Of a stretch of 64,000 nt of DNA, positions 1 through 9,000 are shown one piece after another (the first letter of the stretch is position 1; each line of letters begins with the position of its first letter). The stretch comes from JBBDYH01 sp040901795 (lineage in GTDB: Bacteria; Planctomycetota; Planctomycetia; Pirellulales; JALHPA01), in assembly GCA_040901795.1 (NCBI GenBank), contig JBBDYH010000090.1, forward strand, positions 48,979 through 112,978, in the 5' to 3' direction. The notes beneath the pieces were generated by a model. That model was not told the origin of the DNA, searched no databases, and saw only the letters and a list, made by a program, of their open reading frames with translations. Made by a program: the position numbers and the translations under genes.

Positions 1-384
1 GGTGAACTTGCGGGGACGATCGCCGACAGGACGGAAGTCTGTGCGGCTGAAAAGTTTGGGAACTCTGTGCCTTGCGGAAATTCAGCTTAACTGCACCGAC
101 ACAGGTGTCAATAAGCGGCGATCACCCTCGCAGAGGATTTGCCCTTGTTTTCAACTTGCCCTTTGCTTCACACAGTAAAATCAGCGCCACCGGACGCGGA
201 CGTCGGCGGGGCAGTAAACGCGGGCCACATTCTTTGGCCGGTTCCAGTTATACGGGCGCGCCGTAGGAGTCGGCAAATCCGCACGTCCGAACCTTCTTGG
301 TCGGCGTTACAGCGATGACCTGATGCCTGGAATCAACAATCGTGGTTTGGCCGCGCGGAGGGGGCAGCATCCCAGCCCCTCGGC
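1..384. other. Left-edge region without a supported gene
   Basis: I see no convincing gene here. A short open frame at 72-266 on the plus strand has no recognisable motif and no ribosome binding site. The stretch lies downstream of the minus-strand surface protein that ends at 385, so it should hold that gene's 3' untranslated region. I did not find a clear hairpin followed by a T-run in that direction. Confidence 0.6.
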
Positions 385-2568
385 TTAGCTGAACAACTCA
401 AAGTTTCGGCTCTCCAGCGTGCCGCGGATGTCGTTCCCCTGCTGCAGCAGCCGGTCGGCGCTTCCCGGCCCGCCGTCGAGATCGGCCGACACGCGCACCA
501 GGTTGAAGAACACGGTCAGCTCGTCGTCGCCGTCGCCCAGATCGGCAAAGAACTGGTCCACTGCCGAAGCCTGTATGTCGACGACATCGTTGCCGCCGGC
601 CGTGTTGACGTTGAGTCGTCCCTGGGTTTCGTTGCGGATCGTGACCTCATCGGCGCCGGCGCCCGTGTTGATGGTGCCGATGTCAATCCCCAGGCCATTG
701 GCCACGAAGATCGTGTCGTCGTCTCCGCCGGTGTCGAGCAGGAGGGCCGCGTCGAAGAAGTTGGTGTCGACCCTCAGGTTGTCGTTGCCCACTCCGCCCA
801 GGAACGACACGTTGCCCGAAGCAGCCGAGCCGAAGATATCGATCGCATCGATTCCCGCTCCCAGATCGATGGTAAACGCGCCGACGATAAAGGCGTAAAT
901 CACGTGGACGGTGTCGTTGCCATTGCCGCCGCTCCAATTTGCATTCCCTGCGGCGGAGGTTCCCAGCGTGAAGGGCGACGCGAAGCCGTCGAACGTAAGT
1001 TCGTCGTTACCATCACCGCCGACGAGGATCTGATCACGGCCAATGAAGATCCGTCTGCCATTGAGCTCGTCGTTGTCGGTTCCCAGGTCGACATCCAGGT
1101 CACGCTGGGTCGAAACAACGTCGGCATTGCCCAGAATCACCGCATCGTCGCCGCTTTCCATATCGATGACGATGGAACCTCTTATATACACGTTATTCAT
1201 GGTGAGGCGGTCGTCGCCAGCGTGCAGGTTGACACGAATGTCGTTGACCACTCCGGTGACATTCCTGGTCACCACGAGGCCTGAGCCTTGCTGCGTCGTC
1301 ACGATGTAATTGCCGGTGCCCGTGCCAACCCCGGTGATCGTCACGGTGTCATTGCTGGAGGTCCCCTCAATGATCAGGTTGCCGTCGCTGTCAACTGCCA
1401 CTGAGGCGGGCGCAATTGGGATGACGGTGATGTTGAAGGTTGCCGGGCCTGCGGTGCTCGTTCCATCAGTGACGGTGAAGGTAAAGCTGTCAGTGAGCGT
1501 GTTGCTGCCGTTATGGACGTACGTAACAAGGCCGGCATTGATATTGGCTTGCGTAAACGTCGTCGTCGTCGTTCCGTTAAGCCTCACTGTGCCGTTCGCT
1601 GGCGCTGTGGTAACGGTGTAGACCAGCGCCGTATCGGGCGTGTCCGCATCGGTGGTGTCCAACTCGGCGGAGGTAATGACGTCGGTGCCTCCTTGGGCGA
1701 CGGTCGAGCCATTGTTCGTCGTGATCACGGGCGGCGCATTCACAGGTACATTTCCCGCCCAATTGACGGCCTGTTCGAGCAAGCGATCAGCGTCGCCTGT
1801 CCGCCATTGCGTCGTCTCGTAGTGTATCGTAGACCCAGCGTAAGTCGGACCCAGATAGACCGAGCGACCGGGATTCAAGCCCGCGGGGATGTCACCCACC
1901 ACAATGCCCAGATTCGCGCTGCCAAAAGTCCCCAGTACGGTACCCCAGGCGTCCGCGGGAGGTAAAACCGACTCGGAAAAGCCGGGGTGCGGTGCTCCAC
2001 TAGGGAGGATTCCATTAGCGACCGTAATGTCATTCACCCCGGCAGTCACCGGATGACCCGGATTCACGTCTAATACAGCGCCCGCACTTTCAAACGTCTC
2101 CCGGCCGCCAACGATCGCTACTGGGAGAATCGCATCGAGGTCAGATACGGCTCCATTGCGGATGCCGAAGGCGGCAAAGCCCACCCCGACCACCCCGCCG
2201 TCATTGTCTTGCGCCCAATCGTTGAGAGCCGCAGCGAACGTCGGGAAGCTGTCTGGGTTAATGCCGTCGTTGCCGAACACCACGACGTCGAACGCGTTCA
2301 GCTCCAACACGGTATTGACAGCGGAGGGCGGGACAGCGGTCGCCGTGATGCCGAAACCTTGCGTGTTGTCGTTCAATTGCGCAACGATTGCAGCGACGGC
2401 TGCATCATCGCCGTTGTCGATCACGGCCACGTTGACCGCCAATAGCCGGCGCTCCTCCAACGATTCCACTTCGAGCCTCCGCCGAAGAAATCGGTTGACC
2501 TTGCAACGCTCGCCACGTCGCCGTGCGCGGGTCCGCGAAATCGTGTTGTGAAGCGAATTGGTTTTCAT
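385..2568 (-). CDS. Secreted LEPR-type surface protein 1 (amidotransferase-like, CSPG repeat, Asp/Gly-rich tail)
   Basis: This is a 727-residue protein. Residues 1-34 are strongly basic and are followed at 35-45 by VESLEERRLLA, the planctomycete LEPR-type N-terminal sorting motif. Residues about 45-273 resemble a class I glutamine-amidotransferase-like or ThuA-like fold (NPGHPVTAGV, then GRSVYLG, then RLLEQAVNWA). I see no obvious Cys-His-Glu triad, so catalysis is doubtful. Residues about 277-382 form one CSPG/cadherin-like repeat (TYVHNGS and DSFTFTVTDG motifs). Residues 388-727 are rich in GxGND/GGDDDT-like turns, as in calcium-binding RTX-like proteins, and end in FELFS. The N-terminal half matches surface protein 3 and the C-terminal half matches surface protein 2. 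A strong Shine-Dalgarno sequence (GGAGG) lies just upstream of the start. It is inferred to be exported and to act at the cell surface; the exact role is unknown. Confidence 0.85.
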   Translation of the reverse strand: MKTNSLHNTISRTRARRRGERCKVNRFLRRRLEVESLEERRLLAVNVAVIDNGDDAAVAAIVAQLNDNTQGFGITATAVPPSAVNTVLELNAFDVVVFGNDGINPDSFPTFAAALNDWAQDNDGGVVGVGFAAFGIRNGAVSDLDAILPVAIVGGRETFESAGAVLDVNPGHPVTAGVNDITVANGILPSGAPHPGFSESVLPPADAWGTVLGTFGSANLGIVVGDIPAGLNPGRSVYLGPTYAGSTIHYETTQWRTGDADRLLEQAVNWAGNVPVNAPPVITTNNGSTVAQGGTDVITSAELDTTDADTPDTALVYTVTTAPANGTVRLNGTTTTTFTQANINAGLVTYVHNGSNTLTDSFTFTVTDGTSTAGPATFNITVIPIAPASVAVDSDGNLIIEGTSSNDTVTITGVGTGTGNYIVTTQQGSGLVVTRNVTGVVNDIRVNLHAGDDRLTMNNVYIRGSIVIDMESGDDAVILGNADVVSTQRDLDVDLGTDNDELNGRRIFIGRDQILVGGDGNDELTFDGFASPFTLGTSAAGNANWSGGNGNDTVHVIYAFIVGAFTIDLGAGIDAIDIFGSAASGNVSFLGGVGNDNLRVDTNFFDAALLLDTGGDDDTIFVANGLGIDIGTINTGAGADEVTIRNETQGRLNVNTAGGNDVVDIQASAVDQFFADLGDGDDELTVFFNLVRVSADLDGGPGSADRLLQQGNDIRGTLESRNFELFS

Positions 2569-2935
2569 GGTGGTCCTCCGATGTGAGTCTCACGGGTGGC
2601 AGGACGAACAAAAGTCTGGAATAACTGGGCAGAGTCGAACACTGTGAGCTGGCAACAGCCGGCTCGCCACCGCCAGTCGCGAGCGTTCCTGGGCGGCAAG
2701 CGGCATTGATGATTATGGCGACGAGAATAGCCCTGCCGCAATAGGCTGGGTGATCTGGAGATACTTTAAACTTGGGGTAGTCTGGGCTGACATGTCTCCC
2801 GGGGATGGGACTGATGAACTGCCGTAGCTGTCCCCGTCACCGGCGAAATCAGCTAAGAACCTGCGCCGCGGAACGAGTGTTGCCGAGGTCGAGCAATTCG
2901 TGCGCCATTCGAACTTCGTAATTGGTCCTTGACAT
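2569..2935. other. Gap between surface protein 1 and the SDR gene
   Basis: This gap of about 370 bases lies between two minus-strand genes. It should hold the promoter of surface protein 1. The part next to the gene carries a good ribosome binding site. I see no other gene, apart from a possible small remnant at 2849-2935 that is listed separately. Confidence 0.5.
2849..2935 (-). pseudogene. Possible C-terminal scrap of a surface protein paralogue
   Basis: Read on the minus strand, this short frame ends in ELLDLGNTRSAAQVLS and then a stop. It resembles the end of surface protein 2 (RLIDLGNTFRGAS, then FELLS). At DNA level a run of 17 bases around 2876-2892 is identical to 6060-6076. It begins with an ATG directly after the stop codon of the SDR gene and is in frame with it. 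The match is short, so it could be chance or a small gene. I rate it as a weak sign of a deleted third copy. Confidence 0.25.
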
Positions 2936-3808
2936 CTAATACGGCGTCCGTCCCCCGGTCACCCCATACACTTCCCCGGTGATATAGCCTGCTTCCGGCG
3001 AGGCGAGCAGGACAAACACCGACGCCAGTTCGGCGGGCTGTGCGGGTCGCTCGAAAAGCGTGTTGTCGCCAAAGTTCTCGACCTTTTTATCGGGCATCGT
3101 CGCCGGGATCAGCGGCGTCCAGACTGGCCCGGGAGCGACGGCGTTCACGCGGATGCCTTGCTTGATCACCAGCTTCGAAAGGGCCTTGGTAAAGCTAATA
3201 ATCGCCGCTTTTGTGGGCGCGTAGTCGAGCAGTTGCGGCGATGGGTCATACGCCTGGATCGAGCTGACATTGATGATCGACGCGCCCGGCTTCATCCGCG
3301 GTACTGCCGCCTGGCAGAGGTAATACATCGCCATGATGTTCGTGCGGTAGGCGCGCTCGATTTGCTCCGGCGTAAACTCCTCAAGCTTCTCGTGCGCCAT
3401 CTGAAACGCGGCATTGTTCACGAGCACGTCTAACCGACCGAATTCCCGATACGCCCGCTCGATTACCTCGCGACAGTGCTTGGGATCCTGGATATCGCCG
3501 CGGACATTGATCGCCTGGCGACCGGCCTGGGTCACCCAACGCGCGGTCTCCGCCGCGTCGCGGTCTTCGCTGAGATACGCATTGAGCACGTCGGCCCCTT
3601 CGCGCGCGAACGCGATCGCCACGGCCCGTCCGATTCCGCTATCGGCCCCGGTGATCACCGCCGCGCGCCCCGCCAGCCGGCCGGTCCCTCGGTAACTCTG
3701 TTCCCCATGGTCGGCCTGCGGCGCCATCTTGGCTTCGGTGCCGGGGTGCTTCTGCTGCTCTTGTTCCTCGAACGGCGGCTTGGGGCCTTTTTCTCTAGGA
3801 TCCGCCAT
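2936..3808 (-). CDS. Short-chain dehydrogenase/reductase (YghA/glucose dehydrogenase-like)
   Basis: About 290 residues from the chosen start MADPREKG. The first 45 residues are a polar, proline- and glutamine-rich lead typical of the YghA-like SDR group. The nucleotide-binding signature is ITGADSGIGRA, then NNAA, and the catalytic Ser and Tyr-x-x-x-Lys are present in SSIQAYD and YAPTKAA. It is an NAD(P)-dependent oxidoreductase of the cytoplasm; the substrate cannot be told from sequence. A longer frame would add 11 residues encoded by a low-complexity run (AACCTGGAACC type) and is unlikely to be real. The gene stands alone between a surface protein gene and guaA. Confidence 0.9.
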   Translation of the reverse strand: MADPREKGPKPPFEEQEQQKHPGTEAKMAPQADHGEQSYRGTGRLAGRAAVITGADSGIGRAVAIAFAREGADVLNAYLSEDRDAAETARWVTQAGRQAINVRGDIQDPKHCREVIERAYREFGRLDVLVNNAAFQMAHEKLEEFTPEQIERAYRTNIMAMYYLCQAAVPRMKPGASIINVSSIQAYDPSPQLLDYAPTKAAIISFTKALSKLVIKQGIRVNAVAPGPVWTPLIPATMPDKKVENFGDNTLFERPAQPAELASVFVLLASPEAGYITGEVYGVTGGRTPY

Positions 3809-4122
3809 GTTTCGGTTCCAGGTTCCAGGTTCAAGGTTCAAGGTCGTTTAGCCTCCGCCGGCACGGCGGCCGAATCGTTTAGCCGCCGCCGGCACGGCGG
3901 CGAGCGGGGCGGCGTAAGCCCCCCGATGGCACAACAGGTTTCATTCCTGGGCGAACCAACGGCGACATGCAACAGGCGTGCCTGATGTACGCCGTACCCC
4001 GTACTCCGAATTGGGTCCGTCTCCAGTCTCCTCGTCTCCCCGTCTCCTTGTCTCCCCCTCTCCCCGTCTCCTATAATCCTCGTTTCCGCCCGCCTGTCGG
4101 GCCTTTTTTATTGGCTCCTGCC
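3809..4122. repeat. Divergent SDR-guaA spacer with simple repeats
   Basis: This 314-base spacer contains tandem GGTTCCAGGTTCAAGG-type units (3814-3846), two copies of a GC-rich palindromic unit (CCGCCGGCACGGCGG, about 3853-3901) and a pyrimidine tract built from CTCC/GTCTCC units (about 4018-4075). It should hold the promoters of both flanking genes, but no clear -35/-10 pair is visible. Confidence 0.6.
4088..4109 (+). terminator. Terminator-like hairpin just upstream of guaA
   Basis: The stem GCCCG/CGGGC has a five-base loop and is followed by CTTTTTTA. It ends 13 bases before the guaA ATG. It has the shape of an intrinsic terminator on the plus strand, so it could be the end of an upstream transcript or a leader attenuator. 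The stem is only 5 bp, so the call is tentative. Confidence 0.4.
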
Positions 4123-5709
4123 ATGCCCAAGACCGCGACCGCAAAACCCATCGACTCCCGCCGTCCTACCGCCGACGAGCGCGTGCTCGTCTTCGACTTC
4201 GGCTCCCAATTCGCCCAGCTCATCGCTCGCCGCGTCCGCGAGCAGAATGTCTACTGCGAGATCGTCCGCCACGATCTGCCCCTCGAGCGCGTCCGCGAGC
4301 TCGCGCCCAAGGGCATCATCCTCTCTGGCGGCCCCGCGAGCGTTTATGAAAAAGACGCTCCGCACTGCGATCCGCGGATCTTCCAGCTCGATGTCCCGAT
4401 CCTGGGCATCTGCTACGGCATGAACCTCGTCTGCGAAGCCTTCGGCGGCCTCATCGAAAGCGCCCCGGCCCGCGAATACGGCCGCGCCCATTGCAGCATC
4501 ATCTCGCACGCCGGCCTGTTCGAAGGCATCCAGGACGAGACCGAGGTCTGGATGAGCCACGGCGACCAGGTGACCAGCGTCTCGCAGGAGTTCATCCCCC
4601 TGGCGATGACCGCCACCTGCCCGATCGCCGCCGTCCGCCACAACTCGCGCCCGATCTTCGGCCTGCAGTTCCACCCCGAGGTCACGCACACCCCCCGTGG
4701 CAACAAGATCCTGGCCAACTTCCTCACCACCGTCTGCGGCTGCACCGGCTCGTGGCGGCTGGGTGAATTCGCCGAAGAAACCATCGCCGCCGTCCGCAGC
4801 CGCGTCGGCGACAAGCGCGTCATCTGCGGCCTCTCCGGCGGCGTCGATTCCGCCGTGGTGGCGGCGCTGCTCTACCGCGCCATTGGCCCGCAGCTCTCCT
4901 GCATCCTGGTCGACAACGGCCTGTTGCGCAAGGACGAAGCCGAATCGGTCATCCGCGAGTTCACCACCCATTTCAAAACCGACCTGCACGTGGTCCAGGC
5001 CGAGGAAAAGTTTCTCAGCGCCCTGGCCGGCGTGACCAGCCCCCAGGAAAAACGCCGGATTATCGGCCGCGCGTTCGTTGAGTGCTTCACCGCCGAGGCG
5101 GAAAAAGTGAAAGACGCCCACTTCCTGGCCCAAGGCACGCTCTACCCCGACGTGATCGAGAGCGGCGCCGCGGCCGACGGCCCGGCGGCCACCATTAAGC
5201 TGCACCACAACGTCGGCGGCCTCCCCGAAAAGCTCGGCTTCGAGCTCATTGAACCGCTGCGAGACCTGTTTAAAGACGAAGTCCGCAAGCTGGGACTCCA
5301 GCTCGGCCTGCCCGAGGATCTGGTCTGGCGGCACCCGTTCCCCGGCCCCGGCCTGGCGGTCCGCTGCCTGGGCGAGGTCACGCGGCCGCGGCTCGACCGG
5401 CTCCGCGAAGCCGACGCCATCGTGGTCGACGAGATCAAGGCCGCCCGCCTCTATCGTCAGACGGCGCAGGTCTTCGCAGTCCTGTTGCCGGTGCAGAGCG
5501 TCGGCGTGATGGGCGATGCCGGCACGTACGAAGACGTGCTGGCGGTACGTGCAGTCGAAACGGAGGACTTCATGACCGCCGACTGGGCGCATCTGCCGTA
5601 CGAGCTATTGGCTCGCATTTCGACGCGGATCATCAACGAGGTCAAAGGCATCAACCGCGTCGTTTACGACATCAGCAGTAAGCCTCCGGCGACGATCGAG
5701 TGGGAATGA
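4123..5709 (+). CDS. guaA: GMP synthase (glutamine-hydrolysing)
   Basis: 528 residues, the usual length for GuaA. It converts XMP to GMP using ATP and glutamine, the last step of guanine nucleotide synthesis. The N-terminal amidotransferase domain shows the nucleophile in GICYGMN and the His-Glu pair in FHPEVTHT. The ATP-pyrophosphatase domain has the P-loop GLSGGVDSAV, and the dimerisation domain follows, ending in KPPATIEWE. The start MPKTATAK was chosen because the upstream extension falls in the pyrimidine-repeat spacer and a terminator-like hairpin. No guaB is adjacent. Confidence 0.97.
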   Translation: MPKTATAKPIDSRRPTADERVLVFDFGSQFAQLIARRVREQNVYCEIVRHDLPLERVRELAPKGIILSGGPASVYEKDAPHCDPRIFQLDVPILGICYGMNLVCEAFGGLIESAPAREYGRAHCSIISHAGLFEGIQDETEVWMSHGDQVTSVSQEFIPLAMTATCPIAAVRHNSRPIFGLQFHPEVTHTPRGNKILANFLTTVCGCTGSWRLGEFAEETIAAVRSRVGDKRVICGLSGGVDSAVVAALLYRAIGPQLSCILVDNGLLRKDEAESVIREFTTHFKTDLHVVQAEEKFLSALAGVTSPQEKRRIIGRAFVECFTAEAEKVKDAHFLAQGTLYPDVIESGAAADGPAATIKLHHNVGGLPEKLGFELIEPLRDLFKDEVRKLGLQLGLPEDLVWRHPFPGPGLAVRCLGEVTRPRLDRLREADAIVVDEIKAARLYRQTAQVFAVLLPVQSVGVMGDAGTYEDVLAVRAVETEDFMTADWAHLPYELLARISTRIINEVKGINRVVYDISSKPPATIEWE

Positions 5710-6015
5710 ATTCGAACAGTGATTAGGACATAGTTTGGGGAGGTTCCGCCACGAGTGGGGGGGTTGCTACGTGGATAGCCAAAACGTCGGCACCGGCTCG
5801 GTCGATTTCGAGGTCGGGCGGAATCGATCATCGATCGCCGACGGTTGCTATCTTTGCGCACTAAGCCGAGCAAATTCTGACCCCGGCATGGATCACTGCC
5901 GCAGCCCACTGTGGATGTGCCGGCCCGACTACACGTCGCTGACTGACGTCCTTACGACGGCAAAGCCCGATCGCATCCCGCCGGCCCTGCGGCTTTGTTA
6001 AGGCGTTTTTTTAAC
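5710..6015. other. Convergent gap between guaA and surface protein 2
   Basis: About 306 bases between two convergent genes. The only structure I see is a weak one, CAAAGCC near 5961 pairing with GGCTTTG near 5991, followed by a T-run at 6006-6012. This could act as a terminator for guaA. A short open frame inside it has no support. Confidence 0.4.
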
Positions 6016-9000
6016 TCAGCTGAGCAACTCAAATCCGCGCCGGCGGCTAGCGCCGCGAAAAGTGTTGCCGAGGTCGATCAATCGATCGGCCTCGCCTGCG
6101 CCGCCGTCCAGGTCCGTCTCGAGCTGCACCAGGTTGCCGCGGATCGTGAGCTCGTCGTTTTCGGTGCCCAATGTTGCAAAAAAACGATCCAACGCCGACG
6201 ACTGAACGTCCGCTTCGTCGGCGCCCGCTCCGCCCTCGATCTGGAGATGTTTGGTCGTCTGGTTTCGGACCGTAAGCTGGTCGTTGCCGTCGCCGCCCGC
6301 CATGGAGGCGAACTCGGTGCCCAACCCGTTGGCCAAAAAGACAGTGTCCGCTCCAGCCAGCGCGTTCATCACGAACGTGGCGTCAAAGAAGTTGGTATCG
6401 ACCGTCAAGGTGTCGTTGCCGGCGTCGCCGGAAAAGAGCACGTCCCCCGAAACAGCCGAGCCAAATACATTCAACTGGTCGGCGCCGTCGCCGAGGAAGA
6501 CGCCCCAGGACCTCACAATAAAGCCATAGGTCACTCGGACGATATCGTTGCCCGCGCCCCCCGACCAGAAGGCCAAACCCGCCGCCGAGGTGCCCAAGGT
6601 AAACACCGGTGAGGCAAACCCCTCAAAAATCAGGCGGTCGTCGCCGTCGCCCCCATGCACTAATTGATCGGTCCCGATAAATAGCCGCTTGCCATCGAGC
6701 GTGTCGTCTCCAGCGCCTAGGTCAACGCGCAACTGATCTCTCGTCGAAACGACATCCTGGTCACCCAGCGTCACGAGATCGTTCCCGTCTTCCATCTGGA
6801 TGTCGAGAGAGCCGCCGACCAGCGCATTGTTGATCGTCAGCCGATCGTTGCCGCCGTGGAGGTTGACGAATATATCACGGTTTACGCCCGCCACGCTGAA
6901 CGTCTGCGCCGAGGCGTTACCCTGCCGCACGACAATCGTATAGGCGCCGGTGCCGGCGCCCACGCCGGTGATCGTCACGATGTCGTCGCGGTCGTCCGTC
7001 TCGATGTTCAATCTGCCATTGTCCAAAGTCACCACGGCGTCGTCCACCGGGGTCACCGTCATGAGGAACGTCGCCGGACCCACCACAGTGCCCCCGTCGC
7101 TGACGCGGAACGTGAAGCTGTCGCTGGTCGTTTCGCTGCCGTTGTGCAGGTAAGTGACCCGGCTCGCGTTAATATCGGCCTGTGTAAACGTGGTGGTTGG
7201 CGAACCGCTTAATCGCAATGTCCCGTTCGCAGGTGCGAACGTGACCGTGTAAACCAACTGCGCCGCCGTGTCGTCCGGATCCGTGGTGTTCAACTCGCTG
7301 GACGTGATGACGTCGGTCCTGCCTTCGGCCACGGTCGAGCCGGTGTTGGTGACGATGGTCGGCGGGTTGCCGCCGCCACCAACCGTGAACGTAAACGTAT
7401 GTCCGACGAGGATGTTGCTGCCGTCGCTGACATTAAACTGGAAGCTGTCGCTCGTGCTTGGGCCGCCGTTATGGAAGTACGTCACCCGCCTCGCATTGAT
7501 GTCCGCCTGCGTAAAAGTCGTGGTCGTAACCCCGTTTAGCCGCAACGTTCCATTCACGGGCGCCGTGGTGATTGTATACATCAATTGTCCCGGCACGGTA
7601 TTCGAATCCGTGGTATTCAGTTCGGTCTGTTCGATGACGTCGATGCCGCCGCGGGTAACCCTGGAGCCCGTGTTGGTGACGATCATCGGCTGACCAGCCC
7701 CGGGCTCTGCGATCGTGATCCGAAACGTGTTGCCCGGCAAAGTCGTCGTCCCATCGCTAACGCTAAACCCGAAGCTGTCGCTCGTAGCCTGGCTGTTGTT
7801 GGGGACGTATGTGACAAGCCCGTTATTGATGTCCGCCTGCGTAAAGGTCGTGACCTGCGACGTGCCGCGGCGCAACGTCCCATTCGCCGGAGCTGTGGTG
7901 ACGGTATAAACCAATTGCCCCGGCCCGGTATTCGAGTCCGTGGTGTTTAACTCGCTCGGTGTAATGACGTCGGTCTCTCCTCGGGTGGCCGTGGAGCCGG
8001 TGTTGGCGCTTATCGCCGGCGCGCCGCTGACGCCGGCGACCGTAATCGTGAACGTATTGCCCGATAGAATCGTGGTGCCGTCGCTGACGTTAAAACCAAA
8101 GCTGTCGGCGCCTGACAGGCCGCCGTTGTGGATGTAGGACAGGAGTCCCGAATCGATGTCCGCCTGCGTGAACGTCGTTGTCGCTGATCCGCTCCGCCGC
8201 AGGGTTCCATTCGCCGGCCCCGCCGTCACGGTATAGGTCAATTGCGCAGGCGGCGTGTTCGTATCCGTAGTATTCAGCTCAGTGAACGCGATCAAGTCGG
8301 AGTCCCCACGAGTGACCACCGAACCGGCGTTCGTCGTGATCACGGGCGCGCCACTGACGCCGCTCACCGTGATCGTGAACGTGCCCGATACGGGCGTAGT
8401 GCCGTCGCTGACGCTGAACTGGAAGCTGTCGCTCGTGGTCTGGCTGCTGTTGTGGACGTAGGTTATGCGCCCGGCGTTGATGTCCCCCTGCGTAAAGGTG
8501 GTGGTCGCTGACCCACTGCGCAGCAACGTCCCATTCAGAGGCGCCGCGGTCACGGTGTAGAACAGTTGCTCCGGTCCGGTGTTCGAATCTGTGGTCGCAA
8601 GCTCGCCGGACGTAATCGGGTCGCTGCCGCCCCGCGCGACCGTGGAGCCGGTGTTGGTCGTGACTACCGGCGCGCCGCTCACTCCCGTGACCGTGAAATG
8701 GAACGTGTTGCCGTGCAGCGTCGTCGTCCCATCGGTCACGCGGAACACAAAGCTGTCGCTGGCGATTTGGCTGCCGTCGTGCTGGTAAGTCAACCGATTG
8801 GCGTTGATGTCGGCCTGCGTAAACGAATTCGTGAACACGCCGTTGACGCGCAGTATTCCCCGCGCCGGCGGTGTGGTGACCGTATAGAACAACTGCTCGG
8901 CCGGAGTGTTCGAGTCCGTGGTGGCAAGTTCCGTCGACGTGATGAAGTCGGTGCCGCTGCGCGTAACGGTGGAACCGGTGTTCCTGCTGATCACCGGCAC

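Noticed and set aside
3809..3841. N-terminal extension of the SDR protein
   Set aside because: The extra 11 residues come from a simple repeat, and the family begins with the PREKGPKPPFE-type lead at the next Met.
4108..5592. A 494-codon minus-strand frame opposite guaA
   Set aside because: guaA has all its catalytic motifs on the plus strand. The opposite frame has biased composition and no recognisable domain.
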